Assembly (NCBI RefSeq): GCF_023333595.1
Contig: NZ_JAIQZM010000008.1
Coordinates: 148,791 to 212,790, forward strand
Source: Argonema galeatum A003/A1
GTDB taxonomy: Bacteria; Cyanobacteriota; Cyanobacteriia; Cyanobacteriales; Aerosakkonemataceae
DNA: 64,000 nt
Direction: 5' to 3'
Part shown: piece by piece, positions 16,992 to 26,218 of the stretch
Layout: each line of letters starts with the position of its first letter
Numbering within the stretch: the stretch's first letter is position 1
Translations under genes and position numbers: made by a program
Notes under the pieces: generated by a model
What the model was told of the DNA's origin: nothing
The model's database searches: none
What the model saw: the letters and a program-made list of their open reading frames with translations, nothing else

Positions 16992-17083
16992 ACATCTCCA
17001 GAAATTAAAGGTGCTAACCCTAGAACCCTTGTAGAGACGTTGCATGCAACGTCTCTACATTCTTTGAAAGGAGATGTCTATTA
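16988..17083. mobile_element. MITE copy 4, supplying the stop codon of the ATP-grasp gene
   Basis: Terminal repeats TTAGACATCTCC and GGAGATGTCTATTA match perfectly over the inner 11 bases. The internal 28-bp palindrome is at 17031-17058. The interior is nearly identical to copy 2 over about 60 bases, implying recent spread. Confidence 0.88.
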
Positions 17084-17214
17084 GAAGAATTGCAGATAGC
17101 CTCAATCTAACAACCAATAACTGGACAAGGGCAAAAATTCCTTTACTGTCGTGTAGAATCAAGACATTCTGCATCTTCTGTAGCGCTGTTTGTCCCAACT
17201 TGGCTTTTCATTAG

Positions 17215-18969
17215 TTGCTTGTGCATCAACAATCTGTTGCGACTGCTGTCCATTGCATCAATCCGGCTTGCCCGCGTCCCTATCCTCAGAGTATAGGGAA
17301 CAATTTTTGTAACATTTGTGGCTCGCCGCTGCGGCTCAAAGATCGCTACATTCCGCTAGAAAGGCTGGGATTTGGTGGATTTGCTGCCATCTACGCAGTC
17401 TGGGATCTAAAGACGGAAACAGAACGAGTGCTGAAGGTGTTGGTGGAAACTTCTCCTAAAGCTTTGTCGATGTTTGAGCAAGAGGCTCAAGTATTAGGGA
17501 GTCTGCGCCATCCGGGAGTACCAAGAGTAGAGCCTGATAGTTATTTTCAGGTGATAGTGGGCGATCGGCCCCAGCGGTTACTACCCTGTCTGGTGATGGA
17601 AAAAATATCCGGTCAGACGTTGGAGGATATTCTCAAACACCATCCCCAAGGTTGTCCCGAAGCGTGGGTACTTAACTGGCTTAAGCAGGCGGTGCAGATT
17701 TTACGGGAGTTGCACCTGCGTAAGATTATCCATCGCGACATCAAACCGTCTAACCTAATGTTGCGCCAGGGGGGAACCAGGCAATTGGTGCTGATTGATT
17801 TTGGCGGCGCAAAACAAATCGGCCCAGTCCATTCCCATTCTCAAGCTAGCTCGACGCGGTTATTTTCGCCCGGTTACAGTCCAGCAGAACAGATTGCTGG
17901 GGGTGTGGTGGGGCCGTCTGCCGATTTCTACGCGCTAGGCATGACCTGCATTCACTTGCTGACGGGCAAATATCCTCCCGATCTCGAAGATCCAAATACA
18001 GGGCAATTACGTTGGCGTCCTTATGTTAAAGTTAGCCCAGCTTTTGCCGCTCTGTTGGATGATATGGTGCGGCCAGATATGGGTCAACGACCAAGTAATG
18101 CCAGAGAAATTATCAAGCGTCTGCGGCATATTTCTCCCAGGCAGATAACGCCAACTGCTGCTGCGGAGTCTGTCTGGAAGATGGTGACCAAATCAGTGGA
18201 AATTTGCCTAAATTTTTTGTTGGCGACAATTGCACTGAGTTGGAAATGGTTGAAATGGCTGACTATTTCTGCTTACTATCTCACTATCCAGTTGGTAAAA
18301 GCTGGCTTCGGTACGCTTTTGGAGATGGTAGGCGGCGGTATTGGTGCGGGTGTGGGTGCGGGAATTGGCTTTTGGTGGGCCGATCGCTCCTCAAATAATT
18401 TTCACCTGCCCAGTCCTATTTTGCAACATTTGCCCCACTGGGTTGCTAATATTGCGATCGCTGCCAGTAAACCGCAGATGATCGTATTTGCATTAGCTGG
18501 TTTAGGAACAGCCTGGGGTTTGACCCAGGTAAAAAGTTTGGGTCAGCAGCAGCGGCGATATTTAATAGCCGGAATCATGGGCGTCTTGGGCTATAGTGTT
18601 GGGTGGTTAATTTTGCAAAGAGTAGCACCATCAGGAGTAATAGCACCTGACGATCTAGTAATAATGACGGCAGTTGCAGCTTTTACGCTAACTCTCGGAT
18701 TGGGATTGCCCAGCCACGATTTGGTTCATGCTATATTTACCGCCATTGGCACAGCCAGTTTCTTTGTCGGTTTGGTCACCCTCACCATCAAATTTTTGCC
18801 GGTAACTGCTATTTTTGGTTTTTCTGATGCCTTTTTCACTACCCTCAATTGGACTAATTTTGGTTTCTGTATCGCCTTTTTCAGTCTTTTGGGCATCATC
18901 CTTGGCTTCTGGTTAGGTATCAGCTATTATTTGTTTGTACCTTTTTTGCGACTATTGGGTTTCCGCTGA
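17215..18969 (+). CDS. Membrane Ser/Thr protein kinase with N-terminal four-cysteine zinc motif
   Basis: A 584-residue kinase. The N-terminus has a CxxxxC...CxxC zinc-ribbon-like prefix (HCINPACPRPYPQS, FCNICGSPL), common in cyanobacterial kinases. The kinase domain (about residues 45-310) shows LGFGGFAAIYAVWD, LKVLVE (Lys), HRDIKPSNLM (catalytic Asp), IDFGGAKQ and SPGYSPAEQ. The C-terminal half has several hydrophobic segments, with a Gly-rich stretch GGGIGAGVGAGIGFWW. The start is uncertain: TTG at 17215 follows an in-frame stop, and GTG at 17221 is an alternative. Substrate is unknown. Confidence 0.88.
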   Translation: MLVHQQSVATAVHCINPACPRPYPQSIGNNFCNICGSPLRLKDRYIPLERLGFGGFAAIYAVWDLKTETERVLKVLVETSPKALSMFEQEAQVLGSLRHPGVPRVEPDSYFQVIVGDRPQRLLPCLVMEKISGQTLEDILKHHPQGCPEAWVLNWLKQAVQILRELHLRKIIHRDIKPSNLMLRQGGTRQLVLIDFGGAKQIGPVHSHSQASSTRLFSPGYSPAEQIAGGVVGPSADFYALGMTCIHLLTGKYPPDLEDPNTGQLRWRPYVKVSPAFAALLDDMVRPDMGQRPSNAREIIKRLRHISPRQITPTAAAESVWKMVTKSVEICLNFLLATIALSWKWLKWLTISAYYLTIQLVKAGFGTLLEMVGGGIGAGVGAGIGFWWADRSSNNFHLPSPILQHLPHWVANIAIAASKPQMIVFALAGLGTAWGLTQVKSLGQQQRRYLIAGIMGVLGYSVGWLILQRVAPSGVIAPDDLVIMTAVAAFTLTLGLGLPSHDLVHAIFTAIGTASFFVGLVTLTIKFLPVTAIFGFSDAFFTTLNWTNFGFCIAFFSLLGIILGFWLGISYYLFVPFLRLLGFR

Positions 18970-18989
18970 GTAGCAAGTAGAAAGAAAAA

Positions 18990-19793
18990 GTGAAAACAGA
19001 TACCATTTTTTACCAACTTTTTAAAGAATTTCCCAACATATTCTTTGAGTTAATCGGCAAGCCAGACACCAACCTCAACACCTACGAATTCACCGTCCTT
19101 GAAATCAAAGAGCAAGGCTTTCGGTTGGACGGCTTATTTTCAACTTTAGAAGAGTTTTCGACCGAACCAATCTACTTTGTCGAAGTCCAATGTTATAAAG
19201 ACGAAGAATTTTACGAGCGACTATTCGCCGAAATATTTCTTTACTTCCGGCAATATAAACCAGCCAATCCGTCCTGGTACGCTATAGTTATATACGATCG
19301 CCGCAGTAACGAAACCCCATGTCACCCGCGCTATGGCGTGTTAGTGGAGAATCACCTGCGCCGCTTCTACCTAAATGAAATAGAACCCGCCGCCGATGAG
19401 TCTCTGGGAACAGGTATCCTGAGATTAATTGTAGAGACTCCCAAAAATACTAGCACCCGCGCTCAAGAGCTAATTAACAAAGCCAGAGTTGAATTGGTAG
19501 ATGACATTATCCAGCGGCAAGTGCTAGAATTTATAGAAACAATAGTTGTGTACAAATTTCCTAATTTAGGTAGAGAGGAAATAGAAGCCATGCTAGGACT
19601 AGATTTACTTAGACAAACCAGAGTTTATCAAGAAGCCAAAGAAGAAGGGATTGAACAAGGGATTGAACGGGGAAAGCTACAAACTAAATTAGAGATGGTG
19701 CCTTTGCTACTGGAACTGGGATTAAGCATTCAGGAAGTTTCAGTCCGCTTACAGCTTGATGAGGAAACTGTAAGAAAAGCGGCAGAGAATTAA
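18990..19793 (+). CDS. Rpn family (DUF2887) PD-(D/E)xK nuclease-like protein
   Basis: A 267-residue protein starting at GTG. The nuclease-like core shows FYQLFKEFPNIFFELIG, FRLDGLF and YFVEVQCYKDEEFYERLF, the D...ExQ arrangement of Rpn/transposase_31-type proteins. The tail contains the family-typical amphipathic repeat ([19 protein letters not shown]) and a short helix-turn-helix-like end. Rpn proteins in E. coli promote recombination; in cyanobacteria the family is abundant and the role unknown. A duplicated copy of the tail follows immediately. Confidence 0.82.
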   Translation: MKTDTIFYQLFKEFPNIFFELIGKPDTNLNTYEFTVLEIKEQGFRLDGLFSTLEEFSTEPIYFVEVQCYKDEEFYERLFAEIFLYFRQYKPANPSWYAIVIYDRRSNETPCHPRYGVLVENHLRRFYLNEIEPAADESLGTGILRLIVETPKNTSTRAQELINKARVELVDDIIQRQVLEFIETIVVYKFPNLGREEIEAMLGLDLLRQTRVYQEAKEEGIEQGIERGKLQTKLEMVPLLLELGLSIQEVSVRLQLDEETVRKAAEN

Positions 19794-19808
19794 ATTTAGT
19801 CTAATAGT

Positions 19809-20012
19809 ATGAGCATAAAAATTATGTCAATGCTCGACCTCATCAGACATACCAAAGTTTATCAAGAAGCCTACGAAGAAGGCAAACTACAAACTAAATT
19901 AGAAATGGTGCCTTTGCTACTGGAACTGGGATTAAGCGTTCAGGAAGTTTCAGTCCGCTTAAAGCTTGACGCGGAAACTGTAAGAGAAGTGGCGGAAAAT
20001 GACTGCTGGTGA
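19809..20012 (+). CDS. Duplicated C-terminal tail of the Rpn-like gene
   Basis: A 67-residue frame whose sequence from [13 protein letters not shown] to REVAEN repeats the last ~65 residues of the preceding gene with few changes ([18 protein letters not shown] in both). It lacks the nuclease core. It is probably a partial tandem duplication that may or may not be expressed. It overlaps the start of the GDPD gene by 14 bases. Confidence 0.6.
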   Translation: MSIKIMSMLDLIRHTKVYQEAYEEGKLQTKLEMVPLLLELGLSVQEVSVRLKLDAETVREVAENDCW

Positions 20013-21012
20013 AATGATCGAAACGGCATCTCGTCCGATTATTATTGCCCACCGAGGCGCAAGTGGTTTGCGTCCTGAACATACTTTAGCTGCTTATGAA
20101 TTAGCGATTGATTTGGGCGCTGATTTTATTGAGCCCGACTTAGTTTCGACCAAGGATGGGGTGCTAATTGCTCGTCACGAAAATGAAATATCTAGCACTA
20201 CTAATGTAGGTGAACATCCAGAGTTTGTCAACCGAAAAACTACTAAACTTATTGATGGGCAAACAGTAAGTGGCTGGTTCGCTGAAGACTTTACTTTAGC
20301 TGAAATTAAGACGCTGCGGGCAAAAGAACGTCTGCCATTTCGCGATCGGGCCTTTGACGGCCAATTTCCCATTCCCACTCTGCAAGAAATTATCGATTTA
20401 GCTAAGCGCAAAAGTGCCGAAACAGGACGGACTATTGGTATTTACCCAGAAACCAAACACCCGACTTTTTTTGATGCTATTGGGTTATCTCTGGAGGAAC
20501 CTTTAGTTGAAATCCTCCACGCTAACGGATACAACAAAGCTGACGATCGCATTTTCATTCAGTCCTTTGAAACGACAAATCTCAAACAACTGGATAAAAT
20601 GACAAATTTGCCGCTAATCCAGTTACTCAGCAATACCGGGAAGCCTTATGATTTGGCAATTACAAACGATGTTCGCACTTATAAAGATATGACTTCCCCT
20701 GATGAATTAGCTAAAATTGCTGAATATGCTGACGGAATTGGGCCAGATAAACGTATGATAGTTCCTACAGATGACAACGGGATATTGTTGCAGCCAACAT
20801 CTTTAATTCAGGATGCTCATGCGGTGGGTTTGTTGGTGCATCCATATACGTTTCGCAATGAAGCGCAGTACTTAGCGCCAGACTACAATCACGATCCAGA
20901 AGCGGAATATGAGCAGTTTTTTAATCTCGGTGTCGATGGATTGTTTACTGATTTCCCCGGTACTGCTTTTGGTGCGTTGCAAGCTAATGACAATTTCAGA
21001 TTTCAGATTTAA
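19999..21012 (+). CDS. glpQ: Glycerophosphodiester phosphodiesterase
   Basis: A 337-residue GDPD enzyme that hydrolyses glycerophosphodiesters to glycerol-3-phosphate and an alcohol. The catalytic motif is clear: [32 protein letters not shown] and [10 protein letters not shown], then YPETKHP. Length and the long insertion after the first His resemble the periplasmic GlpQ type, but no signal peptide is visible, so a cytoplasmic location is more likely. The end of the protein ([12 protein letters not shown]) is typical. Confidence 0.9.
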   Translation: MTAGEMIETASRPIIIAHRGASGLRPEHTLAAYELAIDLGADFIEPDLVSTKDGVLIARHENEISSTTNVGEHPEFVNRKTTKLIDGQTVSGWFAEDFTLAEIKTLRAKERLPFRDRAFDGQFPIPTLQEIIDLAKRKSAETGRTIGIYPETKHPTFFDAIGLSLEEPLVEILHANGYNKADDRIFIQSFETTNLKQLDKMTNLPLIQLLSNTGKPYDLAITNDVRTYKDMTSPDELAKIAEYADGIGPDKRMIVPTDDNGILLQPTSLIQDAHAVGLLVHPYTFRNEAQYLAPDYNHDPEAEYEQFFNLGVDGLFTDFPGTAFGALQANDNFRFQI

Positions 21013-21074
21013 AATCGTAAAGAAAAAAGTAAAGTTTTAAAATTCAAAATCTAAAATCTAAAATTATTTTATGA

Positions 21075-22061
21075 CTAATTAGGTTGCATCCGCCGCAGAT
21101 CGGAAATAATATCCTTAACTGTTTTTGCATTGGGAGATTGAATTTGCTCGAAGATTTCTAAGGTTTGCCGTAAATATACAAGTGCTGTCGTAAAATCTCC
21201 CTGGGTGGCTAACAATTGTCCTAACATTCCCATTGTTACCGCTTTTTCCTCGATATCGTCGCTTTGTTCTTTGAGTTCTAGGGATTGTTGATAAAAAGCG
21301 ATCGCCTCCTCAATTCTACCTAGCTGTTTGTATAGTTCGCCCAACTGATGCAATGTGGCGGCTTTACCTTGGATATCGCCAATGCCTTCTTTGATTTCCA
21401 AAGATTGCTGATATAAGTCAGTTGCTTCCTCTAATTGTCCGTGATGAGCATATATAACGGCTAGACAGTGCAATGTGGCGCTTTTACCGTGGATATCGTT
21501 GACGCTTTCTTTGAGGGATAGGGACTCTTGAAATAGCGCGATCGCATTTTTAACTTCTCCCTGATTTGCTTTGAGAATCGCCAACTGGTGCAATGTCGCC
21601 GCCTTACCCTGGATATCGTTTATACTTTCTTTTAGCCCAATCGACTGCTGACAAAGGGCGATCGCATCCTTAACTTGTCCCTGATTGGCTTTAATCATTG
21701 CCAGCGAATGCAGTGTTTGCGCCTGCGTCTCCTCATCGCCAATACTTTTCGCCAGTTTCAGCGATCGCTCGAACAAACGGATGGCTTCCTTAAAATGTCC
21801 CTGGTTGGCTTTCAGGGTCGCTACCTGGTATAAAATTGTGGCTATACCCTCCGTGTCGCCGATCCGCTCGTAGATTTTCTGACATTGCTCGTAAAGAGCG
21901 ATCGCTTCATCGATTTTCCCCTGATTGGCTTTGAGAAGCGCCAGCTGGTGCAATTTCGCTGCCTTACCTTCAGCATCGTTTCTGCGTTCATCGACTTCTA
22001 GCGCTTGCTGTAAGAAGGCGATCGCTTGTTCGATTTGTTTTTCTTGGGTGCGGTTAACCAT
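21075..22061 (-). CDS. Tetratricopeptide repeat protein
   Basis: A 328-residue protein made of about seven 40-residue TPR units of the tetratricopeptide/Kinesin-light-chain-like type (AIALFQESLSLKESVNDIHG, KAATLHQLAILKANQGEVKN and similar). Several repeats carry GCGATCGC or related codons at the same point. It has no catalytic domain and probably acts as a protein-protein scaffold. A truncated relative with the same C-terminal block (ETVREII / KTVKDII) lies at 23525. Confidence 0.88.
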   Translation of the reverse strand: MVNRTQEKQIEQAIAFLQQALEVDERRNDAEGKAAKLHQLALLKANQGKIDEAIALYEQCQKIYERIGDTEGIATILYQVATLKANQGHFKEAIRLFERSLKLAKSIGDEETQAQTLHSLAMIKANQGQVKDAIALCQQSIGLKESINDIQGKAATLHQLAILKANQGEVKNAIALFQESLSLKESVNDIHGKSATLHCLAVIYAHHGQLEEATDLYQQSLEIKEGIGDIQGKAATLHQLGELYKQLGRIEEAIAFYQQSLELKEQSDDIEEKAVTMGMLGQLLATQGDFTTALVYLRQTLEIFEQIQSPNAKTVKDIISDLRRMQPN

Positions 22062-22501
22062 ACTTGCAGGTTTTTTTATTAGCGTTTTCAGAATTTGTGT
22101 TTATATACAGGACTTATGACTTTGCACGTACCATCACTGTATTGGCTATATATGACGATTCTGTGTATATCCTGTTGATATCGTATGTGATTATTCAATA
22201 GTATCAGTCCTGTGATGGAGATTTTGGCACTTTGCTGCTACTTAAGATTATTATAATCTCACGAAATCAGCATCCGCATTTCTTAATCTACTTTTAGCCA
22301 CCATCGAACCAGCAATTTTAGCTTGGTTCGATGGTGGTTTGAGTGCTGATGTTGATGTGGAACTTATCGACGATCTCAACAATAAGGGCGCAAGGCGATT
22401 TGCCGTCATTGGGATGCTTACTAAACAAAGTGCGATCGCCAGCTTCTAAGCGTTATATTAAATAATGTAAAGACTTTTATCAAAAATCAGAGTCAAAAGT
22501 A
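22062..22501. other. Spacer between TPR gene and msrA with hairpin and coding-like remnant
   Basis: A stop-free frame from 22248 to 22449 (plus strand) reads protein-like, for example FLNLLLATIEPAILAWFDGG and ending GMLTKQSAIASF, but has no plausible start. It contains a perfect 14-bp stem (CCACCATCGAACCA, 22298-22311; complement 22324-22337). It could be a decayed gene end or a structured leader of msrA. Upstream of it I see only AT-rich DNA likely to carry the TPR gene promoter. Confidence 0.35.
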
Positions 22502-23164
22502 ATGGGACTATTCGGAATTGGCAAAAAGGCTACTTTACCTACACCAGAACAAGCTTTGCCGGGACGTGCAGAAACCATGCCAGTCCCCTCCAAACACTAT
22601 GTTAACGGCAATCCCCTCAAGCCGCCCTTTCCGGCTGGAATGGAAACTGCAATGTTTGGGATGGGGTGTTTCTGGGGCGCTGAACGCAAATTCTGGCAGT
22701 TGGAGGGAGTTTACACTACCGCAGTCGGTTACGCAGCCGGGGTCACACCCAACCCCACTTACCAAGAGGTATGTTCGGGAATGACTGGTCATAATGAAGT
22801 TTTTCTGGTTGTTTTTGACCCGAAAGTTATCAGTTACGAACAACTTTTGAAAGCCTTCTGGGAAAGCCACAATCCTACCCAAGGTATGCGTCAGGGTAAT
22901 GACGCTGGCACTCAGTACCGTTCGGGTATTTATGTTTACTCTCAGAACCAGAAAAAGCAGGCTGAAGCATCGCGAGACGCCTATCAGCAAGCCCTCAAGG
23001 CATCAAATTACGGGGAGATTACAACTGAGATAATTGATGCGCCTGAGTTCTACTACGCGGAAGGTTACCATCAGCAATATCTGGCGAAAAATCCGGGTGG
23101 GTATTGCGGTTTGGGCGGTACAAAAGTTTGTTTTCCCGGTATGGCTGAATCATCGGTGAAGTAG
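22502..23164 (+). CDS. msrA: Peptide methionine sulfoxide reductase MsrA
   Basis: A 220-residue enzyme that reduces methionine-S-sulfoxide in proteins. The catalytic motif GCFWG has Cys56, followed by [23 protein letters not shown] and the substrate-binding [19 protein letters not shown] block. The first 45 residues are an extension common to cyanobacterial MsrA proteins. The C-terminus ([13 protein letters not shown]) carries candidate resolving cysteines. It appears monocistronic. Confidence 0.94.
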   Translation: MGLFGIGKKATLPTPEQALPGRAETMPVPSKHYVNGNPLKPPFPAGMETAMFGMGCFWGAERKFWQLEGVYTTAVGYAAGVTPNPTYQEVCSGMTGHNEVFLVVFDPKVISYEQLLKAFWESHNPTQGMRQGNDAGTQYRSGIYVYSQNQKKQAEASRDAYQQALKASNYGEITTEIIDAPEFYYAEGYHQQYLAKNPGGYCGLGGTKVCFPGMAESSVK

Positions 23165-23167
23165 TCA

Positions 23168-23267
23168 AAGGTATGTTGTTGCGCTTTAGCGCTCTTTTGG
23201 CGCTAAAGCAAAGGTATGTTGTTGCGCTTTAGCGCTCTTTTGGCGCTAAAGCGCAACTACGTACCTA
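23168..23267. repeat. Tandem palindromic repeat (GGTATGTTGTTGCGCTTTAG type)
   Basis: Two adjacent units begin AAGGTATGTTGTTGCGC and contain TTTAGCGCTCTTTTGGCGCTAAAG. The second unit has full inverted ends (TTGCGCTTTAGCGC and GCGCTAAAGCGCAA). A diverged full-length copy with a 26-bp perfect stem lies at 34799-34853. The rest of the spacer up to 23524 holds no gene; it contains a CTTCAGTGGACTTTTGC word and a GCGATTTGAATCGC palindrome (about 23411-23424). Confidence 0.75.
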
Positions 23268-23524
23268 AAGAATTATTTCAGCAGATAATTGCTTTGTTGG
23301 GTTTCGTTACCTCAACCCAACCTACGAAAGTTCTACGAAAGTTCAAAATTAGAACCTATCGTGACAGTATCTTTTTACAGTCCACTTCAGTGGACTTTTG
23401 CTATTAGCCTGCGATTTGAATCGCAGGCGGGCTTTGGGCGCAGATACAAGATCTAGTTTAAAGTTAAGAACTGAGAAAAGCATTATATCAGGTTTCTTTA
23501 AAAGAATCGTACAAAACTAAAGTA

Positions 23525-23895
23525 TCAAATTCCCGCCATCCGCTGCACTCTAGCAATGATTTCTCTAACTGTTTCGGCGTCTGGAGATTTGAGGCGCTGC
23601 AATATTTCCAGAGATTCCTGCAAATATGGTAATGCTGTGTCAAAATCTCCCCGCCTAGCCAAAAGTTGCCCCAGCATTCCCAAAGTTATCGCCTTACCTT
23701 GAACATCGCCAATCCGTTCCTTTAATTCCAGAGATTGCTGATAAAATACGATCGCATCCTCTACATCCCCTCGATTGGCATAGATACCTGCCAGTTGGTG
23801 CAACGTCGCCGCCTTACCTTGAACATCGCCAATCCGTTCGTCTAATTCCAGAGATTGCTGATAAAATGCGATCGCATTCTCAACATCCCCTCGAT
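23525..23895 (-). pseudogene. TPR protein, 5'-truncated
   Basis: The minus-strand frame from about 23895 down to 23525 encodes two and a half TPR units (IYANRGDVEDAIVFYQQSLE and similar) and the same C-terminal block as the full TPR gene (SPDAETVREIIARVQRM). Upstream of 23895 the open frame continues only as antisense of a LuxR-type domain, so the genuine N-terminal part is missing. The junction lies near 23890. Confidence 0.75.
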
Positions 23896-24096
23896 GAACA
23901 AGAAATTTTGGCATTGGTGGCGGCGGGTAAAAGCAATCAAGAAATAGCTCAAATATTGTACATTGCTTCGGGGACGGTGCGGGTTCACGTTCACGCGATT
24001 TTGCAAAAGTTAGAAGTGCGCGATCGCACTCAAGCCGCCGTTGTTGCCATTCAAAAAGGATTAGTGGCGGAAGAACTGTTAGCAATTAAAAGTTAA
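23890..24096 (+). pseudogene. LuxR-type helix-turn-helix remnant of a response regulator
   Basis: The plus-strand frame reads LDEQEILALVAAGKSNQEIA followed by ILYIASGTVRVHVHAILQKL and EVRDRTQAAVVAIQKGLV. This is a complete LuxR/GerE output domain of a NarL-type response regulator. The receiver domain is absent; the frame enters directly from antisense TPR sequence. It is a fragment formed by rearrangement. A second, shorter copy of the same tail is at 25312-25383. Confidence 0.75.
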
Positions 24097-24212
24097 AATG
24101 TAGGTTGAGGCGCGAGGGACGTGAAACCCAACTTTTTGATGCCAAATCCGCTGTAATCGAACATCTTAGAATTTTGGAAGGAGAAGAGATATGGTTATGA
24201 TGAAACTCATGG

Positions 24213-25016
24213 TTATTCCTTATAAAAAATATTCTCATCTTTTAACTGATCTACAGAAAAAGCGTACCCAATTCCTACATTAGCGGATCTTTCAATTTCC
24301 TTTGTTAATTCTAGTATTTGATACTGATTGACTATCATTCCATTTATTGGATCAAAGCCACTCAATAAGATATTTCCACCCTTTGGTGTTGAAAGATATT
24401 CTATATTCTTTTTAATAACTGAACGGAGTTCAGCAAAAGTTTTTGTCAGTCCTGTTGCTTTCCGTGTAATTATCCCGATTACTTCTGATGTTTCTGGATC
24501 AATTAGAGGCCCGCCAGAGTTGCTAGGATTAACGCTAGCATCAACTTGTATGATATTAGCGACTCCACTTTTGTAAAAAGATGAAATTATTCCAGCATGG
24601 CATACCAAGTTTAGGTGTTCAAAAGGATAGCCTAAAAATAAAATAGTGTCGCCTATTCGCTTGGTTTTATGGTCGCCAAAAGAAAAATTATATAGATGTT
24701 TTTGCTTTAGTTCTGGAATATCAAAAACGCAATAATCATAACTATTCTCTCCTGATGCCGTTACAATGTTCTTTTTAAAGTCGTGATTAGTTAATTGAAT
24801 TCCATCCAAATGACATTGAGGCTCACTATCAAAAGTTCTAAGAACTATAACAGAAGCCTCTGGTGCTTGGAAAACAACATGATAATTGGTTACTAAATAA
24901 CCATCCACTATAAATCCTGTCCCCGAAGCTGCACGCTGTCCATTAACTGTAGTATGCACAATATGAACAACACCTGATTTTACTGTCTCTACAATATCCG
25001 CGATAGACATAGACAA
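24213..25016 (-). CDS. Trypsin-like serine protease (S1-family, stand-alone)
   Basis: A 267-residue protease domain without a visible signal peptide or PDZ domain. The catalytic triad is visible as VTNYHVV (His), YDYCVFDIP (Asp) and NPSNSGGPL (Ser), with GTGFIVDGYL near the N-terminus. It resembles trypsin-like peptidase domains that often occur in cyanobacterial conflict and signalling systems, here in a stand-alone form. It lies among TPR, LuxR, EACC1 and CHAT remnants, which suggests a former multi-gene effector cluster. The substrate is unknown. Confidence 0.8.
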   Translation of the reverse strand: MSMSIADIVETVKSGVVHIVHTTVNGQRAASGTGFIVDGYLVTNYHVVFQAPEASVIVLRTFDSEPQCHLDGIQLTNHDFKKNIVTASGENSYDYCVFDIPELKQKHLYNFSFGDHKTKRIGDTILFLGYPFEHLNLVCHAGIISSFYKSGVANIIQVDASVNPSNSGGPLIDPETSEVIGIITRKATGLTKTFAELRSVIKKNIEYLSTPKGGNILLSGFDPINGMIVNQYQILELTKEIERSANVGIGYAFSVDQLKDENIFYKE

Positions 25017-25198
25017 ACCTAGCCTCTTTAATTACAAAGTCAATAAAATCAATGATAGTGACTGAATGAAATCATGGATGAGAAAAAACCGTCTAGCTAG
25101 AGTATGGTTATCCAACATGGGAAATTTTCTAGTCATTTGCTAAGCAAACTGGACAAATTAATTCGTAGACTAACAGACTAGGGATATATTGTTAAAAT

Positions 25199-25303
25199 TC
25201 ACAAACCTTTTGTCGCATCGTTACTAGAGTCAACAATCATATCTCGAATAGCCCGTTCCAACTTACGGGACGGCGTAATCATTCCTTTTGCTACCCATTC
25301 GTA
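25199..25303 (-). pseudogene. Short coding-like fragment of unknown family
   Basis: On the minus strand IYEWVAKGMITPSRKLERAI followed by RDMIVDSSNDATKGL and a stop looks like a genuine protein C-terminus, but upstream the frame becomes antisense of a LuxR tail. I do not recognise the family. It is probably the leftover end of a deleted gene. Confidence 0.3.
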
Positions 25304-25311
25304 AATAGCAT

Positions 25312-25383
25312 CGCACTCAAGCCGCCGTTGTTGCCATTCAAAAAGGATTAGTCGCTGAGGAACTGTTAGCGATTGAACCTTAG
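25312..25383 (+). pseudogene. Second LuxR-HTH C-terminal remnant
   Basis: The frame encodes RTQAAVVAIQKGLVAEELLA followed by IEP and a stop. It is nearly identical to the end of the 23890-24096 remnant (RTQAAVVAIQKGLVAEELLA). Only the last ~23 codons survive. It indicates that at least two paralogous response regulator genes were broken here. Confidence 0.65.
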
Positions 25384-25439
25384 TCAGTTCACTAAGTAGG
25401 ATCTTGGTTACAGTTTTCTGTAGCAGATCCACTGGGTGG

Positions 25440-25918
25440 TAATGGATGAGACTGGCTCTTGGCGATCGCGTTCAGCACTAGCGGTTGTCTTGCTGTCGCT
25501 TCCAGTATACGCTCTTCCTCTTTCTCAAAATCCAACACGGGATCGACATCCAGGGGAGACGACGCCATAAACAGCACCTGTAGGGGGCGATTGGGGAGAT
25601 CCCCCCCAGCCCCCCTTAAAAAGGGGGGAGTATGAGAAGAGGATATATTCGCTTGCTGCGACACCCAGCGGACGGGTACGATCGCAGGATGCAGTCTTTC
25701 TACCAGAAAACTATTGCCGTCGTGTAAGATTTCCCAAGGCAGATGGGCGAGTTTCCCCCCACAAGCCCCACAATAGTAGCAACGGTGGCGAGAACTGTTT
25801 CCCGACGAGTACCTGCGATCGGTTCCCAACTTCCCGATATGCCCGGAATCGCTAACAGCGCTTCCGTTGCTGCTGCGGCATCTTGCCCTTGAATCTCAAC
25901 TTTAATATCTGTCATTAG
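25440..25918 (-). pseudogene. EACC1-like and CHAT-domain remnant
   Basis: Reading down the minus strand, the first frame (ATG at 25913-25915) gives MTDIKVEIQGQDAAAATEAL, LAIPGISGSWEP and TVLATVATIVGLVGG. This resembles the small effector-associated component EACC1 of cyanobacterial conflict systems. After about 25755 another frame continues GKLAHLPWEILHDGNSFLVE and RPLQVLFMASSPLDVDPVLD, the N-terminal part of a CHAT caspase-like protease, and then decays near 25440. The catalytic His and Cys parts are missing. A proline/glycine-coding palindromic repeat (HTPPFLRGAGGDLP, about 25590-25640) sits in frame inside the CHAT part. A defence-type gene pair appears deleted and fused. Confidence 0.65.
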
Positions 25919-26218
25919 ACTGATTGCCAAACCATATAAATAAATTGTATTGAATACTCGCAGCTAGAGTAGGGGAAGTCCCTAATTAAAAGCGATCGAT
26001 AATATCATATCCGAGAACATCGGTTACATAAAAAAATCGCTTTCTTATCTGCGTTTATCTGCGATAAAAATTTAACCCCTGATTCCCACAGATAATTTTT
26101 CGGATCGCTTGTAATGAAATGTAATCAAAACAAACTATATCAGAGCAGAGCGATCGAGATAGAATACAGCCGATAAAACTTTCGCTCTCACAACGCGCTT
26201 TGTAGCGCAGGGAACATA

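Noticed and set aside
23896..24085. Minus-strand N-terminal extension of the truncated TPR frame
   Set aside because: This part is the antisense of a recognisable LuxR HTH domain, so it is not real TPR protein.
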